NCBI GenBank assembly: GCA_039933315.1
Contig: JBDTOI010000022.1
Span: 1-34,145, forward strand
Length of the DNA: 34,145 bases
DNA from: DASXRU01 sp039933315
Lineage (GTDB): Bacteria; Acidobacteriota; Blastocatellia; Pyrinomonadales; Pyrinomonadaceae
Reading direction: 5' to 3'
Shown: in pieces, positions 1-8,400 of the stretch
How positions within the stretch are numbered: the stretch's first letter is position 1
How the letters are laid out: each line of letters begins with the position of its first letter
Notes under the pieces: model-generated
Seen by the model: only the letters and a program-made list of their open reading frames with translations
Databases searched by the model: none
Told to the model about the DNA's origin: nothing
Translations under genes and position numbers: made by a program

Positions 1-19
1 TTGAATTCAGCAGCATCAT
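1..19 (-). CDS. Start of a gene cut by the window edge
   Basis: On the minus strand an ATG at 19 (or the next codon at 16) follows a strong GGAGG ribosome binding site at 24-28, and its ATGA overlaps the stop of the 58-residue gene upstream. Only about six codons are visible (M-M-L-L-N-S), so the product cannot be named. In many bacteria speD and DUF4178 genes lie with a DUF350 membrane protein and a spermidine synthase, so one of these is a reasonable guess from context only. Confidence 0.5.
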
Positions 20-192
20 TTTCCTCCGTGTAAGCCGTAATGCCAGAAATGGAACGAACGATACCCGTTCTGGCGCGCATCCGGCGGCAACTGCCGGCGC
101 GTAGATGTTCCGATCTCCCACCCGAGCATCGCACTGGCGGTGTACAAGGCAATCACGCCCACGCCGAATACGGTGTAAAGTTTTTTGAGCAA
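16..192 (-). CDS. 58-aa single-TM protein of the speD-DUF4178 locus
   Basis: This short gene starts at a TTG at 192 with an AAGGAG ribosome binding site six bases upstream. No in-frame ATG exists. The stop TGA at 16-18 overlaps the next gene's ATG, which points to translational coupling. The product begins with two lysines, has one membrane segment at about residues 5-24, and ends in a polar tail rich in aromatic and His residues (Y-R-S-F-H-F-W-H at 44-51, then G-L-H-G-G-K). The tail would be extracytoplasmic or cytoplasmic depending on topology, which I cannot fix. I recall similar short proteins next to DUF4178 genes but cannot name a function. The gene lies about 140 bp downstream of the DUF4178 gene, and a repeat overlaps its leader. 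Confidence 0.6.
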   Translation of the reverse strand: MLKKLYTVFGVGVIALYTASAMLGWEIGTSTRRQLPPDARQNGYRSFHFWHYGLHGGK

Positions 193-217
193 GCGCTTCT
201 CCTTCTCGCTAAGCTTT

Positions 218-320
218 CCGCAGATTACACAGATCGAAAACGAAAAGAAGGACCATGGCGCGCGAGCCGGTAGTCAGCTGCCCACTGCCTTCTGTTCTGT
301 GTAATCTGTGTAATCTGCGG
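218..320. repeat. Inverted-repeat element, CAGATTACACAGAT family
   Basis: Arms at 218-234 and 304-320 are perfect 17-bp reverse complements (ccgcagattacacagat). The interior contains a purine/pyrimidine stretch (ctgcccactgccttctg, 281-297) of the satellite type also seen near 27600 and 30150. A second element with closely related arms lies at 23548-23737. The element sits in the leader of the 58-aa gene. No transposase is visible, so a MITE-like or REP-like element is an inference. Confidence 0.7.
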
Positions 321-333
321 ATTATTAGTTTCA

Positions 334-2331
334 TCATTCGTCATCGTCCGAATCGTCGCTGGCTCCAAACATGCTTTCCGACCAACGCTTGCGTTCGAAC
401 CGGTAATGATAAATCGCCATGAGCACGGGAACGATGGACAGCACGATCAGCGCCAGCAGAAGATTGATTCCGTGCGTGACATTCTGTTCGATCTTCAAGT
501 TTACCGACGCCGGTTGCTGCCATTGCTCCCACTGTCCCTCTAACCGCAGGACATATTTGCCACCCGGCATCGCCGAACTATATGCCGAATCCTTCGGGCC
601 CCCTTCGCTCCACGACTCGCCTTCGTCGACGCCATAGTAATAAGAGATTTCGATCGGGAACGACTGCACCAGTCCGTTCTCTTCATTAATCAGATCGCCC
701 TCCAGAGCTACCCAGCTGTTGTTAACGGGTGACTCGGCCGTAATTCTTATGTTGCGCCGGCCGGCTAACTCGAATGGTTCGCTGAAGAACACCTGCGTGG
801 CCTCAGCGTTAGCCAGAGGCGGCAGTGTGACAGCTTGGGAAAACACTTCGCGCGTCGAACCGGAACTCACCAGCGCGATGAATCCGGCCAACAACGTCAG
901 GCCCAGCAGAATTAACCAGTATTTGTAAATCCATTTGTGAAGGTAAGGCTGATTCGGCGCCACACCCGACGGCCGGGGCAGGCCGCTCACATTGAACTTC
1001 TTTTCGACGTCGGCTACCGGTAGATAGGTTCCGAGCGACCAATTGATCTCGCCTGTGGTGCGCTTCTTCTTTTTCTGAGAAGCCCCCTTCCCTTTCTCCG
1101 GTTCGGATTGCGGAGGATCCAATGCCTCAACGTACGAAACTTCTTTGGAGAGCATTTCGGGCGGCCGGACGTAATCGACGGCGCTCACGCGTTCGCCGGC
1201 TTCCACTTTCCAATAAAACTCACCGAGGACGTTTTCCACCGTGGCCGGCGCGTCCTGAAAAATCTTGAAACTCTTACCGCGAAAGCTCGCCGTCCCGGCT
1301 CCTTCCAGAACCTCGCCAGGCGGGACGGCCTGAACATAGTTCCAGTGATCGTCACTATGCACTAGCCAGCGAAAACCGATCTGCGGATTGTAAAGAAGAT
1401 ACTCGCTCCAGAAGTATTGCGTCCCTTCGATAGTCACGCTGCGCATCATGGCGCCGATGACCGTCATCTTCCCTTCGGGCAGTTCACCGGTCGTTCCCAG
1501 GGGGATCACAGGTTGAAAACGGGATTGTTTCAGTGCCTTCAGGAACTTGAGTTGTCCCTGATTGACGTCCAGCAGCGAGTTGCAGTTGGGACAGGTTACG
1601 CGCTCTGTCTTATCCGGCGCGCGCAGCTCCAGCGGGCCGGCACAATTCGGACAGTTCAGCTGGGCTGAGCCGACGCGGCGCTGCTCTCGTTCCGGCGCCC
1701 TTGTCGTCGTGATTCCCAGATCGGCGAGCGTGACCTGTTGGCCCAGGAAGATGAGCGGCGGTGTTGCGTTGTAATCGAGCGTGCCGAACCCGCCCTCGGG
1801 ACCTGAGAGATCTGCGTAGTAATAGGTTTCCCCGGGGGTTAGCAGATAGGGAATCTCGCCCTTCGCACTCAACGCTGTTGCCTTGCCCGTTTCAGCGACG
1901 ATCAATGTCGCTTGCTGGGGAAGACCCGGGACCCTTTGGCCAAGTTCGAGTTCGTCGAACGAAGGAATCCGCGCGCCTTCGATAGTGGGATACTGGAAGG
2001 TGAGATAGAACCTGCCTTGAGCTTCCGCCAGCCAACCCATCCAACCATTCGAGAACGTCGCATACCACTCGTCCCACTGCCCGCCCATCTCATGACCCAA
2101 CTGCGCGCGACCGGTTAGTTCAAAAGCCTCACCGCGCCAGGTTCCCCGCAGTCCCACATCGAGGGGCGATCCGGTCTCGACCAACTCTGCGACTTTACCC
2201 AGGTCTTTCAGGTCGCGATCCGTGCGCGCCACCGCCGAGCGGCAAAAGCCACAAATGACAACGATTGACTGGCCACTTTTGAATTCAATGGGCGCGGCGC
2301 AAGCGGGGCAGTTTGCCTGAAGTACACTCAT
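334..2331 (-). CDS. DUF4178 double zinc-ribbon membrane protein
   Basis: A 665-residue protein with an N-terminal zinc ribbon (C8, C11, C27, C30), a first DUF4178-like beta-rich region at about 55-205, a second zinc ribbon (C227, C230, C247, C250), a second DUF4178-like region at about 270-400, and a lysine-rich stretch near 413-424. A membrane segment follows at about 470-490, then an extracytoplasmic beta-rich region at 500-617 and a second membrane segment at 621-641. The C-terminus is acidic. The ATG is preceded by GGAGG eight bases upstream. DUF4178 proteins recur beside speD and are proposed to belong to polyamine-related membrane loci, but their biochemical role is not established. The gene lies 130 bp downstream of speD on the same strand. 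The duplicated ribbon plus DUF4178 unit suggests internal duplication. Confidence 0.85.
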   Translation of the reverse strand: MSVLQANCPACAAPIEFKSGQSIVVICGFCRSAVARTDRDLKDLGKVAELVETGSPLDVGLRGTWRGEAFELTGRAQLGHEMGGQWDEWYATFSNGWMGWLAEAQGRFYLTFQYPTIEGARIPSFDELELGQRVPGLPQQATLIVAETGKATALSAKGEIPYLLTPGETYYYADLSGPEGGFGTLDYNATPPLIFLGQQVTLADLGITTTRAPEREQRRVGSAQLNCPNCAGPLELRAPDKTERVTCPNCNSLLDVNQGQLKFLKALKQSRFQPVIPLGTTGELPEGKMTVIGAMMRSVTIEGTQYFWSEYLLYNPQIGFRWLVHSDDHWNYVQAVPPGEVLEGAGTASFRGKSFKIFQDAPATVENVLGEFYWKVEAGERVSAVDYVRPPEMLSKEVSYVEALDPPQSEPEKGKGASQKKKKRTTGEINWSLGTYLPVADVEKKFNVSGLPRPSGVAPNQPYLHKWIYKYWLILLGLTLLAGFIALVSSGSTREVFSQAVTLPPLANAEATQVFFSEPFELAGRRNIRITAESPVNNSWVALEGDLINEENGLVQSFPIEISYYYGVDEGESWSEGGPKDSAYSSAMPGGKYVLRLEGQWEQWQQPASVNLKIEQNVTHGINLLLALIVLSIVPVLMAIYHYRFERKRWSESMFGASDDSDDDE

Positions 2332-2461
2332 CCGGCCGCCTCCGCGACAACCCTTTGCGCCTTATGCATTTCATTTCTTTGCGCCTTCGCGTGAAACCGC
2401 TTCACCGCCAGCCACAAACAAACAAAACCGCGCAAAGGATTCGGGATTGGCATAGCAGTCT

Positions 2462-2851
2462 TCAACCCGCGCATTGGTCAACCAGCATGTCATTCGCCGC
2501 ATCTTCCGAAACTAATCGTTCAAACACACGAACATTCACGCTCGTCGCCCCGAGCGTCTCTATAAGCATTCGTTCCCAGGGCCACTCAGTACGGCTGCGA
2601 CAACAGTAAAGATTGAAGGTAGCTGCGCCAAACTCCGGATAAGTGTGGCAGGCGAGATGTGACTCGGAAAGCAGCGCCAGACCACTCACGCCGCCCGGCG
2701 CGGCGAACCGGTGCCAGGCAACTTCACCCAGCACGCGCAGATCGAGATCTTTTATGACGCGCTCGAATAACGATCGCAGCCGCTGCAGGTCAGACAGGGA
2801 CGCTGGATCGCATCCGGCCGCGTCAATCACCCATTCTGTGCCAAGAATCAT
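2462..2851 (-). CDS. speD: S-adenosylmethionine decarboxylase proenzyme
   Basis: SpeD decarboxylates S-adenosylmethionine to give the aminopropyl donor for spermidine synthesis. It self-cleaves to form a pyruvoyl cofactor. The cleavage motif L-S-E-S-H-L-A-C-H-T-Y-P-E is present. With the ATG at 2851 the pyruvoyl serine is residue 64, with H69 and C84 as the other catalytic residues, one position away from the S63/H68/C83 numbering of the Thermotoga enzyme. That agreement is why I prefer this ATG over the TTG at 2866, which would add five residues. The length (129 aa) is typical of the short prokaryotic class. The cysteine at position 68 in H-L-A-C-H is a little unusual. The downstream DUF4178 gene supports a polyamine context. 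No aminopropyltransferase is within the window. Confidence 0.93.
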   Translation of the reverse strand: MILGTEWVIDAAGCDPASLSDLQRLRSLFERVIKDLDLRVLGEVAWHRFAAPGGVSGLALLSESHLACHTYPEFGAATFNLYCCRSRTEWPWERMLIETLGATSVNVRVFERLVSEDAANDMLVDQCAG

Positions 2852-2939
2852 ATCGGTTGTTTGCAATAGCAGTGCGCCGCTATAAGTTGCGCGAGAGGAT
2901 ATGTCAGCGCAACCACAAATTCAATCTTAGAAGTTCGGC

Positions 2940-3095
2940 AATCTCATTAACGCCTGGCTTCAGCCAGGTGGATTTCGGCTGCTCGTTCCTCTTCAACCGT
3001 TTCAACGGTTTACAGTTTGAGGTGAAACCGTTGAAACGGTTAATAGCAATATAGACTTCCTAATCACCGCACTGAAGTGCGGTGTTAATGAGATT
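2940..3095. repeat. Nested palindromic element with CTTCAG-core hairpins
   Basis: Outer arms at 2940-2970 and 3065-3095 share the same 12-base end (aatctcattaac). Each carries its own hairpin: stem TGG/CCA around CTTCAG on the left, stem CCGC/GCGG around ACTGAAGT on the right. Inner arms at 2995-3011 and 3025-3041 are exact 17-bp reverse complements, and each is itself a palindrome (ccgtttcaacgg core). The layout is A-B-B'-A' with self-palindromic modules, the same plan as the element at 32381-32594. It lies in the divergent gap between speD and the protease gene. Confidence 0.85.
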
Positions 3096-3394
3096 TTGAA
3101 CTGTCACTTCCAGTTGACTGGATCCCCCTTGCGTCAAAAGGCTGGAGTGCTATACACTGCGCCTTCTCGTCCAATCGCTCTTCACTCGCACGAGAAACCG
3201 AATAAAACAAATGCAGCCTCCTCTGGGCCAGCCTGACTTGTTGTCCGCGGCAGCACCCGCTACGTGTGCGCCTCGGGTCAATCAATTTCATTCGCTTCCT
3301 TATCATCAAGGCCTTATCGTCTCCGCTGATCTTCTCGCCGAAGCGGGCGGCACTCACCGCCCAAAACCTACCACCAACCTTAAGGAGAAAAGAG
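3096..3394. other. Non-coding leader region upstream of the subtilase gene
   Basis: No convincing gene is visible here. The reading frames across it lack ribosome binding sites and family signatures. A weak promoter-like pair is present on the plus strand (TTGCGT at 3129-3134, TATACA at 3151-3156, 16-bp spacing), which would give a leader of about 240 bases. The only firm signal is the AAGGAG ribosome binding site at 3382-3387, which sets the protease start at 3395. Confidence 0.4.
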
Positions 3395-4579
3395 ATGAAG
3401 AAGATTGCTGCGTTACTAGTTTTGATCGTTCTGACCCTCATGGCTCTTGCTTCGAGTTCAACTCGCAGCCAGGGCCGGCAGGACAAACTCCTCAGGAAGG
3501 CAAACAAAATTGCCAACCACTACATCGTTGTACTCGATGACGCAGTCGTGGGAGAAAGGGGAGCATATTCAATTGCCCCTTATATCGCTGAAGACATGGC
3601 CTCCAGCCACAAGGGCAAGGTCGGCCATGTTTACAAACATGCGCTGAATGGCTTTTCCATCGAAATGTCTGAAGCGGAGGCAGAGACCCTGAGTCAGGAC
3701 TACAGGGTTAAGTTTGTCGAAGAGGACGGCGTGATGGAGGCCATTGCCACGCAGACAAATCCGCCGTGGGGCCTCGACCGCATCGACCAGCGCAATCTTC
3801 CGCTCTCCGGCAGTTACACCTACAACTGGACGGGGTCGGGGGTGCGCGTCTATGTAATAGATACCGGTATCCGCACCACGCACAGCCAATTCGGCGGGCG
3901 GGCTTCGAACGTATTCGACGCTTTCGGCGGCAGCGGCGCTGATTGCAACGGTCACGGCACACACGTCTCCGGGACAGTGGGCGGATCGACCTACGGCGTG
4001 GCCAAGAGCGCGCTGCTGCGCGGAGTGCGCGTGCTTGACTGCAATGGTTCCGGCTCAACGTCGGGCGTTATCGCCGGCGTGGACTGGGTGCGAAACAATC
4101 ACATCGCGCCGGCCGTGGCGAATATGAGTCTCGGCGGGGGCATCTCGACGGCGCTCGACACCGCCGTAAACAACCTTTCCAACGCCGGCGTCACCATCGC
4201 CGTCGCGGCCGGCAACAGCAACGCAAATGCGTGCAACTCGTCGCCGTCTCGCGCGGTGAACGCAATTACAGTTGGCTCAACCACCAGCACGGACGCGCGT
4301 TCGTCGTTCTCCAACTTTGGCACCTGCGTAGATCTTTTCGCGCCGGGCTCTTCAATTCTCTCATCCTGGTTCACGTCGAATACGGCTACGGCTACTCTGA
4401 GCGGGACCTCCATGGCCTCGCCGCACGTGGCCGGCGCAGCTGCTCTTTACAAACAGGCTAATCCGTCGGCGTCGGCCACAACCATCCGCAACGCCATCGT
4501 TAACAACGCGACGGCGAATGTGGTGACGAATGCCGGCACCGGTTCACCCAACCGGCTGCTGTATTCGCTGTTCTTCTAG
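3395..4579 (+). CDS. Secreted subtilisin-like (S8) serine protease
   Basis: A 394-residue preproprotease. The start at 3395 has an AAGGAG site seven bases upstream and opens directly into a signal peptide (residues 1 to about 27, M-K-K followed by a long hydrophobic core). An inhibitor I9 propeptide spans about 40-118. The catalytic domain then carries D156 in V-I-D-T-G, H187 in N-G-H-G-T-H-V, oxyanion N274 in A-A-G-N-S, and S339 in G-T-S-M-A-S-P-H-V-A-G. The order and the C-D-C-N-G-H-G-T-H context resemble the proteinase K-like group. No C-terminal domain or anchor follows, so it is probably released outside the cytoplasm after removal of the propeptide. An in-frame extension back to 3266 exists but lacks a ribosome site and would bury the signal peptide. 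Confidence 0.95.
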   Translation: MKKIAALLVLIVLTLMALASSSTRSQGRQDKLLRKANKIANHYIVVLDDAVVGERGAYSIAPYIAEDMASSHKGKVGHVYKHALNGFSIEMSEAEAETLSQDYRVKFVEEDGVMEAIATQTNPPWGLDRIDQRNLPLSGSYTYNWTGSGVRVYVIDTGIRTTHSQFGGRASNVFDAFGGSGADCNGHGTHVSGTVGGSTYGVAKSALLRGVRVLDCNGSGSTSGVIAGVDWVRNNHIAPAVANMSLGGGISTALDTAVNNLSNAGVTIAVAAGNSNANACNSSPSRAVNAITVGSTTSTDARSSFSNFGTCVDLFAPGSSILSSWFTSNTATATLSGTSMASPHVAGAAALYKQANPSASATTIRNAIVNNATANVVTNAGTGSPNRLLYSLFF

Positions 4580-4581
4580 GC

Positions 4582-4670
4582 TGTAGGGGCGGCACTCCGT
4601 GGCCGCCCCTCTTTAGGGTAAGGGGCCTCACGCATTACACGAGGGGCGGCCACGGAGTGCCGCCCCTACA
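4582..4670. repeat. Perfect 30-bp inverted repeat
   Basis: Arms 4582-4611 and 4641-4670 are exact reverse complements over 30 bp (tgtaggggcggcactccgtg and on), with a 29-bp spacer. The element begins three bases after the protease stop codon and could act as a transcription terminator. A diverged copy with the same arm ends lies at 22282-22360, so it is a dispersed element and not a gene-specific terminator. Confidence 0.85.
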
Positions 4671-4748
4671 ATCCCACCGCATTTGAAATCCTTCTGGTTA
4701 GTTTGTACCATCCGTCGCTTCCATAATTTCCAGAGAGGGATGTAATGA

Positions 4749-5321
4749 ATGGCGCTGATCGGAGCCAACGAGCTCAAACGCAAAGTACTGATCTCAGTTG
4801 ACGGACAACCCTTCGTAGTCCTTGAAGTTTTCTTCGCCTCACCAACCGCGCGCGGCGGCGCCACAATGGTTCGCACCCGTTTGCGACAACTGTTGACCGG
4901 AGCGGTGCTGGAAAAAAGTTTTCGCTCGAGCGAGAAGTTTGCCGAGCCTGATGTGGAAATGGCGCCGGCTTCCTTTCTTTACAGCGATGCGCACGGTTTT
5001 CATTTCATGGACGAGAAGAATTACGAACAGTTTACTTTTTCCGCCGAGGCGGTCGACAGCGATCGCGGGTATCTGAAAGAGGGCGTGTCGCTCCAGGTCT
5101 TGAAGTACAACGGTTCGCCTATTTCCCTGCAACTGCCGCAATACGTCGAACTCGCAGTCAGCTCAACCGAACTGGGATTGCGCGGCGACACCGCCGCCGG
5201 CGGGGCGTCAAAGCAGGCTACTCTGGAGACCGGTCTGGAGGTGCGCGTCCCGCTTTTCATTAAGGAAGGCGAAGTCGTCCGCGTCAACACTCAGACCGGC
5301 GAGGTGGCAGGCAGGGCGTGA
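4749..5321 (+). CDS. efp: Elongation factor P-like protein with YeiP/EfpL-type loop
   Basis: A 190-residue, three-domain EF-P family protein: KOW-like domain at about 1-65, first OB domain at about 70-130, and C-terminal OB domain at about 135-190 with the signature T-L-E-T-G-L-E-V-R-V-P. EF-P relieves ribosomes stalled on polyproline stretches. The loop that reaches the peptidyl-transferase centre normally carries a modified lysine (P-G-K-G). Here it reads S-P-T-A-R-G-G-A-T with R35 at the tip, as in E. coli YeiP (EfpL), whose loop is S-P-T-A-R-G-A-A-T. The following M-V-R-T-R-L-R-Q-L-L-T-G segment is closer to ordinary EF-P. No EpmA, EarP or other modification enzyme is nearby. The start has a GAGAGGGA stretch upstream. 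Whether this is the only EF-P of the genome cannot be judged from the window. Confidence 0.9.
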   Translation: MALIGANELKRKVLISVDGQPFVVLEVFFASPTARGGATMVRTRLRQLLTGAVLEKSFRSSEKFAEPDVEMAPASFLYSDAHGFHFMDEKNYEQFTFSAEAVDSDRGYLKEGVSLQVLKYNGSPISLQLPQYVELAVSSTELGLRGDTAAGGASKQATLETGLEVRVPLFIKEGEVVRVNTQTGEVAGRA

Positions 5322-5326
5322 CCGAA

Positions 5327-5413
5327 GTGGGTGTTTAGAGTACCGACTTCAGTCGAGCTTTTATCAAATAACCAAAATAAAGCCCGACTAAAGTCGGTAC
5401 TCTAAACGCCCAC
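5327..5413. repeat. 34-bp inverted repeat with ACTTCAGT hairpins
   Basis: Arms 5327-5360 and 5380-5413 are reverse complements with three mismatches, all transitions, around a 19-bp spacer. Each arm contains its own small palindrome: ccgACTTCAGTcg at 5343-5355 and cgACTAAAGTcgg at 5385-5397. It lies just after the EF-P-like gene and just upstream of the S9 peptidase promoter region. Confidence 0.8.
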
Positions 5414-5415
5414 TC

Positions 5416-5444
5416 TTGACTGGATCACCGTTTTGGCATAGAAC
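5416..5444 (+). promoter_or_regulatory. Possible promoter of the S9 peptidase gene
   Basis: TTGACT at 5416-5421 and TAGAAC at 5439-5444 are separated by 17 bp. They lie after the inverted repeat and about 36 bases before the coding start, whose ribosome site is GAGAGGTGA. The match is by eye to sigma-70 consensus only. Confidence 0.3.
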
Positions 5445-5479
5445 CGCCGGAAAAACCTATCCACAACGAGAGGTGAGTT

Positions 5480-8400
5480 ATGAAACGCTTAGCCCAAGCG
5501 TCGGGACGCACGATCTCTTTCATTTGTGTCCTGGCTTTGCTAGTAACGGTTCTGAGTAGCGGACCCCTCGCATCATTCCCTACTGCCGCTCACGCTCAGC
5601 AAGTAGCCACTAGCACCAAGCGTCCGTTGACTCATCAGGACTATGATTCGTGGCGCTCCATCCAGGCGCCGCAGATTTCGCGCGACGGCAAGTTCGTTGC
5701 CTACGCCTCTATGCCGCAGGATGGCGACGGCGAAATTGTCGTGCGCAACGTTGTCTCCGGCGCCGAGTGGCGCGCGCCGCGCGGCTATCGTCCGCCGGTG
5801 CCGCCGCCCGACGATCCCGGCGTGAATGCTGGTGAAGTGCTGGCAGCCCAGGCCCGCCTGATTCGTCCTGTTTTTACTGCCGACGGTCGTTTCGTTGTTT
5901 TCAGCATCGAGCCGACTAAGGCCGAAGTTAACAAAGCGAAGAAAGAGAAAAAGAAACCCGAGGAGATGCCCAGGAACTCCATGGGCATCATGGATGTGTC
6001 TAACGGGACAATTACGCGCGTTGAGAAGGTGAAGAACTTTCAGGTTCCGGAAGACGGTTCAGGATTCATCGCCTACTTGATGGAGCCAAGCGGCACCCCA
6101 AGCGGAAGCCCGACCGTCAGGGAGGGCTCAAAAGAAGCAACTCCGACTGAATCTCCGGCCCCATCCCCAGCTCCCGGGACATCAGCCTCGCCCGAACCCG
6201 AACCCTCCCCTTCGCCGCGTGGGCCAATGTCAGGCAGAGGCTCAAAGAAAAAAGAGTACGGCAGCGATCTCATTCTGCGAAACATGACAAACGCCAGCGA
6301 GCGCAAATTCAACGACGTGCTCGACTACACTTTGAGCAAAGACGCCCGGACGCTGGTCTTTGCTGTCTCTGCCAAAAAAGAAGAGACGAACGGCGTTTTC
6401 ACGTTCCCCACCAACAGCGCCCCCGCCGGTGGCCCCGTCGTCTTGATTATCGGTAAGGGGAAATACCTGAAACCCACCTGGGACGAAGATCAAACCCAGC
6501 TGGCTTTTATCAGCGACAAAGACGACGCTAATTCCAGGCAACCGAAGTTCAAGGTCTATCACTGGAATCGCAACAAGGACCAGGCGGCGGAGATTGTCTC
6601 AGTCTCTTCTCCGGACTTCCGCAAAGATTTTGTCGTTAGCGAAAAGGCCAACCTGGGCTTCTCGCTTGATGGCAGCCGCCTGTTCCTCGGAGTTGCGCCT
6701 CCGCCCGAACCCGAAAAGAATGCTGACGAGGAAAATCCTGCCGACGAGAAAGTCCTGGTGGACCTTTGGCACTGGAAAGACGACTACGTGCAAACCATCC
6801 AAAAGGTCCGCGCTGAGCAGGAGCGAAACAAATCCTATCGCGCCGTCTATCACCTGAAAGATAAAAAGTTTGTTCAGATTGCCGACGAGACGATGGAAAC
6901 GATCTCGCCTGCAAACGACGGGCGTTATGCCATCGGATCCGATAATCGCGAGTTTCGCACAATGGCTGACTACAATCCCGGGCTCACGGATTATTACCTG
7001 GTCAACACATCGACCGGTGTGCGCAAGTTAATTGCGAAAAAGCAGCGCTCGGGCGTTTCCCTTTCTCCCAACGGCAAATACGCACTCTATTTCGACGGCA
7101 AAGATTGGTTTACGTATTCCGTTTCTGACGGGCGGGTGGTTAACCTGACCAGCAGCCTGCCGGTTCACTTCTTTAACGAAGAAAACGATACGCCGTCAAC
7201 GCCGGGATCTTATGGCAACGCTGGTTGGACCAGGGATGACGCCTACGTTCTGCTCTACGACCGCTTCGACATCTGGCAGGTTCCGCCCGATGGTCGCAGC
7301 GCAAAGAACCTCACCGATGGGCTCGGCAGACGAGAAAAGACCGCGCTGCGTTATGTTCGACTCGATCCGAAAGAACGCTGGATTGATCCAGCCACTTCCA
7401 TGCTGCTGCATGCCGAAAACGAGGAAACCCGCGACTCGGGATTCTATCGCGACAAAGTCGACGGCGGATTGCCGGAGAAACTGGTGATGGGCGCGAAGGA
7501 CTTTAACAATCCCACCAAAGCGAAGGATGCTGACGTAATGGTGCTCTCCGCTTCGCGCTTCGACGAGTTCCCCGATCTTTGGACCACCGGTCCCGGCTTC
7601 AGGGACTTGAAAAAAATCAGCAACGGGGACGAGCAGCGCGCGCAATTCAAGTGGGGGACTGCCGAGCTGGTCAGTTTTAAGAACGTGGATGGGGTTCCCT
7701 TGAAGGGCCTGCTGCTGAAACCGGAGAACTTTGATCCCAAACGCAAGTACCCAATGATCGTATATATCTACGAAAGGCTGTCCCAGGGCCTGCACGCCTT
7801 TCGCAATCCCGGCCCGGGCACTTCCATAAATCCCACCTTCTACGTCAGCCACGATTACCTGGTCTTCATGCCTGATATTGTTTACACGATCGGTTATCCG
7901 GGACAGAGCGCGTTAAAGTGCGTGCTACCGGGAATTCAGGCCGTGTCTGATCGGGGCTTTGTTGATGAGAAGGCAATAGGAATCCAGGGACATAGTTGGG
8001 GCGGTTACCAGATCGCATACATGGTCACGCAGACGAACCGGTTTCGCGCAGCTGCCCCGGGCGCGCTGGTTTCGAATATGACCAGCGCCTATAGCGGCAT
8101 TCGCTGGGGCACAGGCTTGCCCCGCCAGTTCCAGTATGAGCAATCGCAATCGCGCATTGGCGGCAGTCTTTGGGAATATCCCATGCGCTTTCTGGAGAAC
8201 TCTCCGGTGTTTCGCGCCGACCGCGTTGAGACTCCCATCATGATGATTCATAACGATGAAGACGACGCGGTGCCGTGGTATCAGGGTATTGAGTACTATC
8301 TGGCGCTGCGGCGTTTGGGCAAAGAGGTCTACCTGTTTAGCTACAACGGCGAGAAACATGGCCTGCGCAAACGAATCAATCAGAAAGACTACACACGGCG

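Noticed and set aside
40..273. 77-aa plus-strand frame at the left end
   Set aside because: It overlaps the 58-aa minus-strand gene, which has a ribosome site, membrane segment and ATGA coupling. The plus frame has none of these.
3266..3394. N-terminal extension of the subtilase
   Set aside because: The ATG at 3395 has AAGGAG and opens directly into a signal peptide. The extension has no ribosome site.
3085..3516. 143-aa minus-strand frame upstream of and overlapping the subtilase
   Set aside because: No ribosome site or family motif; it overlaps the subtilase signal peptide region on the opposite strand and part of a palindromic repeat.
7196..7852. 218-aa and similar minus-strand frames inside the S9 peptidase gene
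   Set aside because: Shadow frames of a gene with a complete catalytic triad, with no ribosome sites.
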